A stretch of 64,000 nucleotides of DNA, from positions 91,686,541-91,750,540 of the forward strand of contig JAQMRL010000008.1 in the NCBI GenBank assembly GCA_035578175.1, in the 5' to 3' direction. A model generated the notes under the pieces. It had not been told where the DNA came from and searched no databases. It was given only the letters and a program-made list of their open reading frames with translations. This stretch comes from Catonia carolina. Its lineage: Eukaryota; Arthropoda; Insecta; Hemiptera; Achilidae. Both the position numbers and the translations under genes were made by a program. Positions 11,600 through 22,172 of this stretch are shown here, piece after piece. Position 1 is the first letter of the stretch. Each line of letters opens with the position of its first letter.

Positions 11600-11715
11600 C
11601 TCCTATCTATACCTTTACTAGGATTTGAACCACGGAACGTTTGTCTCCAAAAAATCAGCTGGTAAACAGCTGACTAATGGTGATGACTTCATCACTAGAC
11701 CAATCTGGGTGGGTT
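11600..11715 (-). repeat. tRNA-derived SINE (SINE-3) head, minus copy
   Basis: Reverse complement reads TTGGTCTAGTGATGAAG, CAGCTGTTTACCAGCTG, and GGTTCAAATCCTAGTAAAGG. It has the same A box, internal CAGCTG palindrome and B box as the copies at 18320 and 49757. Confidence 0.7.
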
Positions 11716-12054
11716 ATTAATGTTAATAAAGCAGAAATTGAAAATAAAACAAAAGTGGATGTATTTAACAACATAATACAAAAAGCTGGTATTGAACTGA
11801 CATGAACTTGATTTTACTGATTTGAAGTTGCAGAAAAAAATTTGCTGATGTTTTGTCATATTGAGGAGTGACTAATTGTTTAAGTTTTAAGAAGAATAAT
11901 AAATTTGTGTGTCTTTTGTAATATAGATCTATAAAACTCAAAAATCTTGGTAGCTGTAATCTAGATGTGTAAATAATATGCTATCAATATTTAGTCTTTT
12001 GAGTAAAAATAAAATTTAAATTTTTGAAAAACAAAGAAAAAAGAAAAATGTCAA

Positions 12055-12240
12055 TTTGCCTCTGTAGCCAAGTGGTGAACATGCTGTGCTGCAAACGTGA
12101 GGTCCCGGGTTTGATTCCCAACTAGGTCTGAAAAATTATTATTAGACGTTCAAATCCACCGTTCTTTAGCTCAAAGGAGTCACTAATGACCAAGTTGTTA
12201 ATGGGACTCCTGTGTGATATTCTCTATTATCTACAACTTC
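12055..12240 (+). repeat. tRNA-derived SINE (SINE-4)
   Basis: CTCTGTAGCCAAGTGGTGAA (A box) and GGGTTTGATTCCC (B box), followed by a body with CTAATGACCAAGTTGTTAAT. This body is also seen after tRNA-like heads at 28070 and 29060, so it belongs to a related SINE group. Confidence 0.6.
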
Positions 12241-12564
12241 CTCTTCCTCATCTAGTTGCCTACTGTCTCTGCATTTGTTATTTTTGGTTTTATATAAGCA
12301 AATCTTTTTTTATACATTAGAAAAAATAATTTTGACATGTACTGTTTAATTGTTTCGATTCCCAGGTGGCAAGTACAATATTATGTATAGCATGACAGAC
12401 AAGTGGATCAGTAAAATTTAAATGTTTGTGGTTCACATGACACACAGGTGGAAAGAAAGGGTTAAGAAAACTGGAAATATATTTTTTACTATTTCAGTTA
12501 CTGTTCATAACTTTTTATTTTACTGTATAATATTATGTATTATTATCATCATTATTATTAAACT

Positions 12565-12975
12565 TTAATTTAACAATATTGTATTGTATAAATTTCATTA
12601 ACCTTTTCAGCTGCCTTGATTCTTATTATCTACTTAACAAATGTTTCTGTGGCTCCACAATCATCATCGTAAAACTTTATAATATTTTTTTTTAAATGTT
12701 GCATCTTCAGTCATCTTTATCACTTCATCATTCTTAAAGTAGATTTGTTCATTTAAAATATCCTGCCTTTGCTCCTTCACATGTCTGTAATTATGTATAT
12801 AACACATCTCATGTTTTTCAATCTTACCAAACGTATGTTTTCCTGATTTATAAGATTGGTACAATTTGACACATTTCAGTACTTTTTGGTGCTCTTTATA
12901 TCTTACTTGAAAATGACGACAAGTCATCCCAATATAAAATCCGTTACAATCCTCATTATCACATTCTGTTTTATA
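12565..12975 (-). pseudogene. Penelope-like element: GIY-YIG endonuclease domain fragment
   Basis: Minus strand from about 12975 to the stop at 12664 reads EYKTECDNEDCNGFYIGMTC then RHFQVRYKEH and later RQDILNEQIYFKNDEVIKMT. The FYIG, the Arg of the RxRYxEH block and a downstream Glu fit the GIY-YIG nuclease that ends PLE reverse transcriptases. The RT domain is missing; mariner-like sequence abuts it at about 12978. A degenerate hammerhead region lies at 12625-12672. Confidence 0.8.
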
Positions 12976-12977
12976 TT

Positions 12978-13495
12978 CGTGAGGGTGTTCAAAAAGTTCC
13001 TGGAAATGCCTTGCTGTCGCCAAACAAGTGATAAGCTAGTTGGACTAGCAATATGATTGTGTGCACACTTTTGTTTGAACTTGTTTGGATAGTGCAAAGT
13101 GGTGTCAGTGCTCCATGCGATGTGTATGTCAGTCAACAAAGTGTTGCGGTTCGAACAGCCTGCGAACATCAAGTCCATGTGCAAATTGGGAAAGTCGGCT
13201 TCAGAGATGCTGTTGGCTCTGCAGCAAGTTTAAGGTGATAATACACTAAAAATGTCCACTGTTTATGACTGGTTTGCATGGTTTGAGAAGGGGCAGGAAA
13301 CTTTAGAAGATTACAAGCGAAGCAGGAGACTTTTAACATCCCAAAATGATAGCAAAAGTGAAACAACTGATTCTAGATGATTGAAGAATGACAATTGTGG
13401 AGTTGGCGAAGGAAGTTGGTATCTCACAGGAATCAATTCAACCCATTTTACACGATGATTTGAAGATGAGACAGCAGTGCAAAGTTTGTTAACTT
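12978..13495 (+). pseudogene. mariner remnant, N-terminal half (lineage 3)
   Basis: Across frame changes the plus strand gives pieces corresponding to an EQRxNIKFxxKLGKSxxEML start, STVYDWFAWFEKGQETLED, and VELAKEVGISQESIQ. These are the paired HTH regions of a mariner transposase. The likely end is GTGTTCAAAAAGTTCCTGG near 12980. The catalytic part is absent; an inverted-repeat element follows. Confidence 0.7.
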
Positions 13496-13498
13496 TGT

Positions 13499-14234
13499 AA
13501 AGGTAGGTACAAAGATACAAATACGATTGTTTCTTATGTTTTTTAATCTGAAAAATTGAATAAAATTGGTTCCAGAGCTGTAAATGCAATACTTTCAGAG
13601 ATATCTTACATAAAACACAAGAATTGGTGCAAAGAAATAACACATTTTTGTGTTTAGCGTAAGATTACTTCCATAAATGGTAAATAAAGGTGTACTTTTT
13701 CTTAAATAAATTTGTAGAAAATTTAATTCTGAAAAGATTCATGTGAATTACTCAGGAAAAAAATGAATAATAGATATTGAAATTTTGCTTTATTTAAAAT
13801 CACAACGGACACACATAAAATGCCCATTCTTACCTGCATAAAATATTAACTAAATATTTATTAGGTTGGGAGTAACAGCTGATCATTTATCAGTTGTTAC
13901 GTCCAACCTTAAATTTATTTAAGAAAAAATACACCTTTATTTACCATTTATGGAAGTAATCTTAAGTTAAACACAAAAATGTGTTATTTCTTTGCACCAA
14001 ATCTTGTGTTTTATGTAAGATATCTCTGAAAGTATTGCATTTACAGCTCTGGAACAAATTTTATTCAATTTTTCAGATTAAAAAACATAAGAAACAATTG
14101 TATTTGTGTCTTTGTAACTACCTTTAACATTTTTATACGGCCTTACTTCACTGAGGGTACAGAGTTCTAGGTGAAATTTTGAGCTATACAATGAGATCCC
14201 AAGAGATTGCCGCATAGTTTTGAATCACCCTGTA
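13499..14234. mobile_element. Foldback element, CAGGGTGATTCA family
   Basis: The left arm (about 13499-13720) is the inverted copy of the right arm (about 13910-14125). The right arm continues to the terminus CAGGGTGATTCAAAACT, inverted, ending at 14234. The same arm sequence lies at 55573-55990 next to a Tc1-like transposase remnant, so this is probably its non-autonomous derivative. The left arm lacks the terminal ~110 bp. Confidence 0.7.
13863..13911. repeat. Short near-perfect hairpin inside the foldback loop
   Basis: AGGTTGG..GTAACAGCTGA is followed by its inverted complement TCAGTTGTTAC..CCAACCT with a 7-nt loop. The TTAGGTTGG-like end resembles mariner/irritans termini, so it may be a minimal MITE. 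Confidence 0.5.
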
Positions 14235-14263
14235 TATTCATATAGGCAAGAAAAAGTAACAAT
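14235..14263 (+). repeat. HINE-like repeat, 3' tail fragment
   Basis: TATTCATATAGGCAAGAAAAAGTAA is the terminal hairpin arm plus subterminal repeat of the HINE-like family. The foldback at 13499-14234 appears inserted within the hairpin. Confidence 0.55.
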
Positions 14264-14864
14264 ATTTTTTATATTAACTTTCAGAATACATGCAATGAAA
14301 CACAAGTTAACCTCTTCTGATGACCTTGTGCTTTAACTGTATCCGGAAGTTGTATTTTAATACCTCCATTATTATGCATGAAAATTAAAATTTTTATATA
14401 ACCAAAATTATTAGTTTTTAAAAATTTTGTAATTTTGATTATATAACATTTTTTGATACATTTACTTTTAATGGAGATATCACTAATTTTATTAAACAAA
14501 TATCATTTAACAATGATATTAAACAAATTTATACCCTATTTCATTTTGATTATGTCCAGATCATAAACACCGAATTCATGGAATTTGATTGAGCCATTCT
14601 AGCGTAATGCCGTAACATACAGACTTAAAAATTCAGCTGAACTTATTTCCAGTGTTAACTTAGTAGATCTGGCGTAGAAACAACATTTGGGGCATTTTGA
14701 AAAATGTTCAAACAAAATCACAATTTTATTTAACACAGATTTTAGTAATTTGTATTTTAAGTTCGTAATAGTACTACTAATGTTTTACAAATCGATCTAT
14801 GAAGCTACGTAAGTAACAGAACAAAAAAATAAATTGTACATAACGATTTGAAAAAATACGTTCT

Positions 14865-15072
14865 CACGCTATCTATTGAATTAAGTGAAGTCTGTAAAAG
14901 TGCATTCTCATGCCATCTAGCGGATGGCGGTTAAACAAAATATTTTTTCGACGATATATTGAAGTTTACACGCTATCTATTGAATTAAGTTGAAGCTACA
15001 GTCTGTAAAAGTGCATTCTCATGCCATCTAGTGGATGGCGGTAAAACAAATATTGTTTGGACGATATATTTT
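14865..15072 (+). repeat. Tandem duplication, 104-bp period
   Basis: CACGCTATCTATTGAATTAAG at 14865 recurs at 14969, with GTGCATTCTCATGCCATCTA in each unit and GACGATATATT closing each. Two imperfect units; no gene. Confidence 0.7.
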
Positions 15073-15316
15073 AAAATTCCAACAATATTAAGAATTGTCG
15101 GCGTTAATGTTGTCTTATCGAAGGTTGAAGACCGAATGGAAGGACCCGCCCCCGCTTTTAGTAACTTTCTTATATAGCCGTTTTTATCGCTTTATACGAT
15201 AAATTGGGAATTTATATTACAAAAATTTCCCTTTTTGCTATCGATGATTCTAATATTAAGATTGTCGGCAATAGTTAATGTTGTCTAGTCAGAGAATGAA
15301 ATCGGAATAACGCGAC

Positions 15317-16540
15317 CATAGAGTAATAAAGAATAGAGGGGGAACTGAGATAGGCGGAATGAAACGGAGTTTGTCGTCTGCTAGTGTTATATGCTGACAA
15401 ACATAGAGTGCGTTTTGGCGTCTTTTTAAAATTTGAAACCTAGGCGTCATACAGAGCAAGCGTTGTTAGATCAAATTGTACGTTAGTAATGGCGGATGAG
15501 ACCATTGTTGTTTGGAGATTATTTTTAGTTACAATGAAATTTTATTAGGTTAAAAAAGTGTTTTCATCGCAGAGGTATACTTAACGTCATTTCTTCTGTT
15601 TTCCAAGAGACGAAAACCTGTAAGTATTAATATGATAAGTAAATACGTGTAGGCCAAAATACATCTTGTTTGTTTATAGGTTAAGCACATTTACTACTAG
15701 CGAGTTAGTAAATAATGAAATATATGAATTGCCTATTTTAATTATTGTACACATTATCTAGTGATTAAGTTTGCCTGGTATAATAATTAGGTTATTAATT
15801 AAATTATTAATAACTAATACTTAATTAGTATTAGGTTATTAATAATTAGGTTAGAGATATAGGTTAGGTCATGTGCCATTTTACTGGTTAGCTTTCTTTT
15901 TAATTGATGTGATGTGAAACTACTATAACTATTGTTACATCAGGCAAACTTAAGCACCGCATTTATGTAATAAATAATAATTTAAAAGTAGAAGGCAATT
16001 TATACATTTAATGTTTCCTCAATCTTTTAACGGTTAACCTAAACACAAACAAGATTTATTTTGGCCTACACGTATTTACTTATCATGTTAATACTTACAG
16101 GTTTTTTGCTTTCGGAAAACAGAAGAAATCACGTCCCCTAACCCTCTGCGAAAAAAAAACCACTTCTTTAAGTAACAAAATTTCATTTCATTAATTATAA
16201 CTAATCTCAACCCACTGTTTCATGACCCACGGTAATCGCCGATAACCAAACTGTTGATGCGACTTTTAAAAAAAATTAGTTCCCAAAAATTTTAATTAAA
16301 GAACAAAAAGTAAAATGAAATAAAATATAAATATTGTATAGTATAATAGGCCAAAATTCAAATCTCCCTCATATGCGCTACTAGCGCATTCTACAGGCGT
16401 AAAATTCAAATCTCCCTCGTATGCGCTACTAGCGCATTCTATAAACATTAAAATTTGGAACGGGAACTACTGTAGCAGACGAAAAACGTTAAACCACTTT
16501 TTAACATGGCAGTTCCCCCTCTATTCTTTATTACTCTATG
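15317..16540. mobile_element. Foldback DNA element with 31-bp perfect TIR and 8-bp target duplication
   Basis: The ends begin CATAGAGTAATAAAGAATAG and are inverted and identical for 31 bp at 15317 and 16540. AACGCGAC flanks both sides (15309-15316, 16541-16548). Subterminal arms are also inverted (for example about 15570-15690 against 16020-16140), so most of the 1224 bp is one imperfect palindrome. An 8-bp duplication fits hAT or related classes; no transposase is present. Confidence 0.75.
16353..16448 (+). repeat. 48-bp unit in two tandem copies
   Basis: AAAATTCAAATCTCCCTC at 16353 and 16401. Each unit contains the small palindrome TGCGCTACTAGCGCA. It lies in one arm of the foldback at 15317-16540. 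Confidence 0.7.
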
Positions 16541-18319
16541 AACGCGACTCACCCGCGTACCCCGTTTTTGTAACTTTCTTATATACCAGTTTTTGTCGCT
16601 TTTTACCATAATTTGGAAATTTCTATTAACAAAATTTCCCTTTTTTCTCAGATATTAAAGACGCAATGAAAGACCCCCGCCTACATTTGTAATTTACTTA
16701 CATACTTGTTTTTGTTGCTTTTACCATCATTTCGGAATATTTTTATTAAAAAAATTATCATAAATTTCCCTTATTTTTTTATCTGTTCGTGTCTATAAAG
16801 TCTATTAGTTTAGTTTCAAATACTTACGTTTTCTTCAATCATCTGGTACATGACACACGGTACATTTGCTTAATAGTAGACCTACGTAATTTTCATTCAA
16901 TGAAATACCATATGTTAATATTTTAAAGTGCTGCAGTCCTCAAAATTTTACATTTTTTAAATCTTGGATAAAAAACTATAACTTTGGTTGATAAGTTATT
17001 TCACATAATTTTTTTTATCTCCCCAAGCCAAAATTACCCAACTGTATTAATATTTAAAATCTTTTATCTTTAATTACGGCATTTTTCCCAGTCTGAAAAC
17101 TGAAGAATCGATTATTTTTTACCGGCAATTCTCGATACAGACAATTTTCGATAGAAATTTATTTTTTCACGTATCAACACATCCCTAGACGCATTATTAT
17201 TACTTTAACGAAATTAATTGTTTTTGCTTTGTGTAATTAAGTTATCTCTTGTAAGGCGTTCTTAAATCAGTTTTCAAATGCAGTTTGTTCATAATTTTAT
17301 TTATTTGTTTTTCATGTATCCATTTTTATCTTGATCTTTTAGTTTTTCATTTTCTATATAATTAAAAATGCTCTATGGATAGGCCTATATGCTGCCGTTT
17401 TGTATGAATATAGGTGGTTTAAAGATTTATTAATATAGCTGTTATCGGTAATAATATTTTTGAGAAAAACTTATTATTTGATTATTGTTTTTAATGTGTT
17501 TTGATAATATTCCTCATAATTTTTATAAGTTTTTTCCAATGTTACCATTACATTGCCTACACACATATCTGTGCCACATTTTAATATTATATGTATATTG
17601 TTTTGGTAAACAATTAGGTCTTCAAATAAATCTCTGATAAATGGGGACTCTCTCATAGTAAGGCCATCTTTTTGTTTGTATATTTTATCATTAAATTTGA
17701 AATAATTTTATTTAGTACAAATTATCTTGGTAAATCAATAAGTTGTGTTATTTTATTTTATCTTTTTTATGTTTTTTTAAATTTATTCTTTATAAATGTG
17801 TTTTGTTTTTTCAATTTGTATATTTGTGTATATATCTTTGATATCAAAAACCATCATTATTATGTTAATCATTAATTTCCATTTTTTGTATTTTTTTATT
17901 ATTTACAGTACATTCTTGATACTGTACCTTTGTTTACACTATATGGTTTTTTAGATAAGAATATGAACATTTAGACGTCTTATAGCTGTCTAATTTAAGT
18001 GTATTTTAGAGAGGCCATTAAGATTTGGAGCTAGAGGATTATTTTTGTATTTATTTTGCATTTTTTAGTCGCATCTTTTTTAAGGATCTGAAAGTTATTA
18101 CTGTTCAAGTAATTTTTCTGTTTTTGTAAATTATTACCGGCATATTTACTTAGTTAATACAAATTACAGCATCCTACTCTTGCAATTATTTCTTTTAATC
18201 TTTATATTGCTTGTTTAGTTTTTTATGATATTTAAAGTTTTTGTTACGGTAATTTGTATTTAATGTGTTACTTTCCACATTACTTCTGATTACACTGTGA
18301 TTTTCTTTAATTTTATAAA

Positions 18320-18600
18320 AACCCACCGGGCCAACCCGGTGGGTTTTTATAAATCAGCTGTTTAACAGCTGATTTTCGGAGACGAAGGTTCCTGGTTCGA
18401 ATCCTAGTAAAGGTAGTTACTTTTATACGGATTTGAATACTAGACAGTGGTTACCGGTGTACTTTGATGGTTGGGTTTCAATTAACCATACTCTCAGGAA
18501 TGGTTGGCCTGAGTCTGTACAAGACTACACCTCATTTACACATCATCCTCATCTCATTGGGTCATGGGGTTGCTTATTGTTCTAAATTCAACAGATTGCA
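18320..18600 (+). repeat. SINE-3 copy at the palindrome centre
   Basis: CAGCTGTTTAACAGCTG, B box GGTTCGAATCC (about 18394), then CTAGTAAAGG and a body with ACTAGACAGTGGTTACCGG. The head is altered: ACCCACCGGGCCAACCCGGT followed by GGGTTT is itself a hairpin replacing the A-box region. Confidence 0.7.
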
Positions 18601-18885
18601 ACGTACACAGATTAGGGATATATTTAAAAACTTTTCTACAAAAATTAGACTCGATGTCTATTACGTTATTTTTAAGAACCGTAGGCATAAAACATAATTA
18701 TAGCACAAATAATACTGCAATTTACTTACAGATCTTAAACAATAGACATTGAGTCTAATTTATATAAAATTGAAAAGAAAATCACAATGTAATCAGAAGT
18801 AACGAGGAAAGTAACACATTACATATAAATTACAATAACAAAAACTTAAATAAATAAAATAAACTATTAATCAAGCAAAAATAAA

Positions 18886-19130
18886 TCTTTATAATGCATC
18901 CTGCAGTTTGAAATTAATTCTATTTTATATAATGAATTTATATAATAATTTCGCTAACCTTCTTTTTAAACTGCGTCACCTTTATTTTTATTCTTACTTA
19001 CACGTGTTTCGGTGGATCTACCATCATCAGAGTAAATAAAATAATTGAAACTAAAAAAATTTTTATCTCACTTATTTAAAATTTATATAAGATGATATAT
19101 CTTCAGCCATTTGTATAAAAATGACTGAGT
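18886..19130 (-). mobile_element. Penelope-like element tail
   Basis: Starts at AATAAATCTTTATAATGCAT and includes the conserved palindromic ATAATGAATTTATATAAT, ACTGCGTCACC and hammerhead segments. It lacks the ORF end and is inserted in the right arm of the giant inverted repeat. Confidence 0.7.
18992..19036 (-). ncRNA. Hammerhead ribozyme motif (core intact)
   Basis: Minus strand: stem I 5' strand TTTACT, CTGATGA (19030-19024), stem II TGGTAGATCCACC (one mismatch), GAAA, minimal stem III CACGTG and UA, then stem I 3' strand AGTAAG. Stem I pairs six positions including one G-U. The expected cleavage is after the A at 18999. Hammerheads with very short stem III are known from PLE terminal repeats. 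Confidence 0.65.
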
Positions 19131-19481
19131 TACTTGAACAATAATTACTCTGAGATCCTTAAAAAAAGATTTGACTAAAAATTCAATGCTTAATTTAGCA
19201 GAATTATCAGTGAATCAAATACGATAACTGATTAAAAAAAATTAATACACAAAATGGACGTACCTATAAGACATCTTGTCAATTATAAAAATGCTCCTTA
19301 ATGTGAAGTGTCTCAATTTTTATATTCTTGTCTACAAAAAACTTACTACAGTGTTAAACCGTATTAAGAACACATTACAAATAATTAAAATACAAAAAAA
19401 TGGAAATTAATGATTAACATAAAATGATGTTTTTTGATATCAAAGAGAAACATACACATAAATTACACATATATATATATA

Positions 19482-20492
19482 CAGGGTGATTCATGAAGTT
19501 CTCCCCCCACTTCTACAGCACATTGTACTAGTAAAAATAATGAAAAAATGTTATATAAACATAGGTCCGAAAACGCTTCGTTAGCGAGTTACAGCTAGCG
19601 AAAGTTTCGCCTGGATTTCAGTTCACCAGGTGAAATGAGGTCTTCCTGGAATTGTGGTAAGGTAGATTAAGGGGCAAATTCAATCATTTCTTATGGTTTT
19701 TGATCTGATAAATTGAATAAAACAGGTCCCAGATCTGTAAGTTAAATAGTTTTTAAGAAAACCAGTGTCAAATGCAAAAAATGGAGTGAAAAACTTATTT
19801 TTTCATCTTTGGGCAAGGATAACTGTGTTATTTCACCAAGAAACAGTTAAAATTTTTCAATAAAACATGTAGAAAATTTTATTCTGAACAAACCGGTGTA
19901 AATTAAGTACACAGAAAGCGAATAGATGTTTGATTAAATGAGTTTTTATTCATAAGAGTACAAAGTAAAATTAACCGGAAAAACTAAAATGAAAAAATGT
20001 GTTTTTTTCACTCCATTTTTTTGCATTTGACACTGGTTTTCTCAAAAACTATTCGCTTTCTGTGTACTTTATTTACACCGGTTTGTTCAGAATAAAATTT
20101 TCTACATTTTTTATTGAAAATTTTTAACTGTTTCTTGGTGAAATAACAAAGTTATTCTTGCCCAAAGATGAAAAAATGTGATTTTCACTCCATTTTTTGC
20201 ATTTGACACTGGTTTTCTCAAAAACTATTTAACTTACAGTTCTGGGACCTGTTTTATTCAATTTATCAGATCAAAAACCATAAGAAATGATTGAATTTGC
20301 CCCTTAATCTACCTTACCACAATTCCAGGAAGACCTCATTTCACCTGGTGAACTGAAATCCAGGCGAAACTTTCGCTAGCTGTAACTCGCTAACGAAGCG
20401 TTTTCGGACCTATGTTTATATAACATTTTTTCATTATTTTTACTAGTACAATGTGCTGTAGAAGTGGGGGGAGAACTTCATGAATCACCCTG
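19482..20492. mobile_element. Foldback element with CAGGGTGATTCA ends (1011 bp)
   Basis: Near-perfect inverted arms of about 445 bp (19482-19925 and 20045-20492). The ends read CAGGGTGATTCATGAAG and are flanked by TATA. Subterminal TTAGCGAGTTACAGCTAGCG is related to the family at 55573. No coding region; transcription would give a long hairpin RNA. Confidence 0.85.
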
Positions 20493-21198
20493 TATAATGT
20501 AAAGAGTAAATAAATAAAACTTAAAACAGATAATAATGAAATAACACAAGTTATTGATTTACCAAGACAATGTAATACATAAAATTATTTCAAATTTAAT
20601 GATAAAGTATACAAACAAAAAATTGCATTCAATGGGAACCTTACAAAGTTCTATTTTTTTCAGAGATTTATTTACAGTATTTTTTGAAGACCAAGTTGTT
20701 TACAAAAACAGCATAAAATATAATATTAAAATGTGGCACAGATATGTGTGTACAGTCCAGCCTCTCTTAATTTGCTCCTAATGTAAACAAATAATGACGT
20801 CACTGAGCAAGCGCATTATATAAAAATGAGTACACGCTGATTAAAAAGTAACAACAAAATACTTTTAAAAGTATTTTTCTAAATGAAATTGTTAGGCTTA
20901 CATCATATCATGACTAATGTTTTTAGTACTTTTAAGTACGACATCCGTAAATTTTCAGACTCTAGCATGCACCCTGTAGTAGGTGGCTTTTGTTTGTTGG
21001 CAGTAGGAGCAAACTAAGAATGGCTGAACTGTAGATATACGAGGCGTATTTTTAAAGTAAGTACCGTTTGAAAATAAAAAAAAAAATAAAAGGAAATTTG
21101 CAAAAACTAATTTTATTTTCGGAATCTACATACTTTTATCTATTTTTCTACATAGTTTCCAAGTTTTGGAAACTACAACTAAATTTTGGAAACCTTCT

Positions 21199-21387
21199 TC
21201 ATAAAAACTTGCCGCCTGCTGTGATTTGACCTTTGGCTTTGACCTTTACGGGAGAGTGCGTGTGTCTCCAATCCATGCTTTGTTGTTTCGATTCGGGAGT
21301 GAAATGCGAAATCCACGTTTCGTCTCCAGTTACGATCCGACTCAGCATATCGTCACCGTTTTCGTCATAACGTGTCAGAAAATTCAA
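21199..21387 (-). pseudogene. mariner transposase internal fragment
   Basis: LNFLTRYDENGDDMLSRIVT and GDETWISHFTPESKQQSMDW: the region around the first catalytic Asp, matching the copy at 10336-11161. It is joined to the inverted 3' end of the element (KGQITAGGKFL is read-through into that piece). Confidence 0.85.
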
Positions 21388-21403
21388 GGAACTGTCGAGT
21401 CTT

Positions 21404-21706
21404 TTGAACTCTCTCGAGCGGCCTCACACTGCCGCTCAGACCCGAGCTGCATTGGACTCTTTTGGCTGGGAAGTTTTGGACCACCCACCCTACAGCCCTG
21501 ACCTTGCGCCGAGCGACTTTCATCTCTTCCGTCATCTGAAACATCACTTGGGCGGCAGCCGTTATGACGATGACGACGAATTGAAAACGGCCGTGAATTC
21601 TTGGTTATCACAGCAGGCGGCAAGTTTTTATGAAGAAGGTTTCCAAAATTTAGTTGTGCGATATGATAAGTGTTTACAAAAACTTGGAAACTATGTAGAA
21701 AAATAG
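21404..21706 (+). pseudogene. mariner transposase C-terminal fragment
   Basis: RPHTAAQTRAALDSFGWEVL, YSPDLAPSDFHLF (third catalytic Asp) and the tail YDKCLQKLGNYVEK with a stop at 21704-21706. This is a complete family C-terminus but without the N-terminal domain or first catalytic Asp on this strand. Confidence 0.88.
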
Positions 21707-22172
21707 ATAAAAGTATGTAGATTCCGAAAATAAAATTAGTTTTTGCAAATTTCCTTTTATTTTTTTTTTATTTTCAAACGGTACTTACTTTAAAAATACG
21801 CCTGGTATATTAGTAATATTGGAAAAAAAGAAGTAACATGATGAGGATATTATTTTAAAACACATTAAATTCATTTAATAATAATTATACCATTCTGTAG
21901 AAATTGAAAACAATAATCAAATAATAACAAGTGTTTTTCACAAAAGTATTATTAATGATAACTATTATTAATAAATCCTCCCACCCCCATATTCACACAG
22001 AATGGAAGCAGATAGGCCTATCATAGAACAAGTAATTATATAGAAAATAAAATAAATAAAATTAAGAACAAACTATTTGAAAACTGATTTATGAACGTCT
22101 TACAAGAGATAACTTAATACACAAAGGAAAAATAATTCATCTCATAAAAATATAATAAAACAGTTTAAAAAA

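Larger units (their letters stand above)
15133..16780 (+). repeat. Direct repeats of a ~120-170 bp unit around a foldback
   Basis: Segments around 15139, 16548 and 16670 share TTTGTAACTTTCTTATATA-like text, a GTCGCTTTT-like stretch and AAATTTCCCTTTTT. The first and second are separated only by the element at 15317-16540, so the array predates that insertion. Confidence 0.55.
21040..21805. mobile_element. Rearranged mariner (lineage 2) with two 3' ends facing outward
   Basis: TA flanks both sides (21038-21039, 21806-21807). The left ~165 bp is an inverted copy of the right end, including the TIR CGAGGCGTATTTTTAAAGTA and the last codons of the transposase. Inside, an internal transposase fragment on the minus strand (21199-21387, TGDETWISHF) meets the C-terminal part on the plus strand (21404-21706). 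A foldback transposon made from one gene. Confidence 0.85.
17210..22140. repeat. Giant imperfect inverted repeat invaded by other elements
   Basis: Left arm 17210-18320 matches the reverse complement of the right arm, scattered over 18760-22140. Examples: AGTTATCTCTTGTAAGGCGT (17250) against ACGTCTTACAAGAGATAACT (22105), and the stretch at 18230-18320 against 18770-18850. The centre (about 18320-18760) holds a SINE. The right arm is split by a PLE tail, a foldback and a rearranged mariner. No coding content. Confidence 0.65.
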
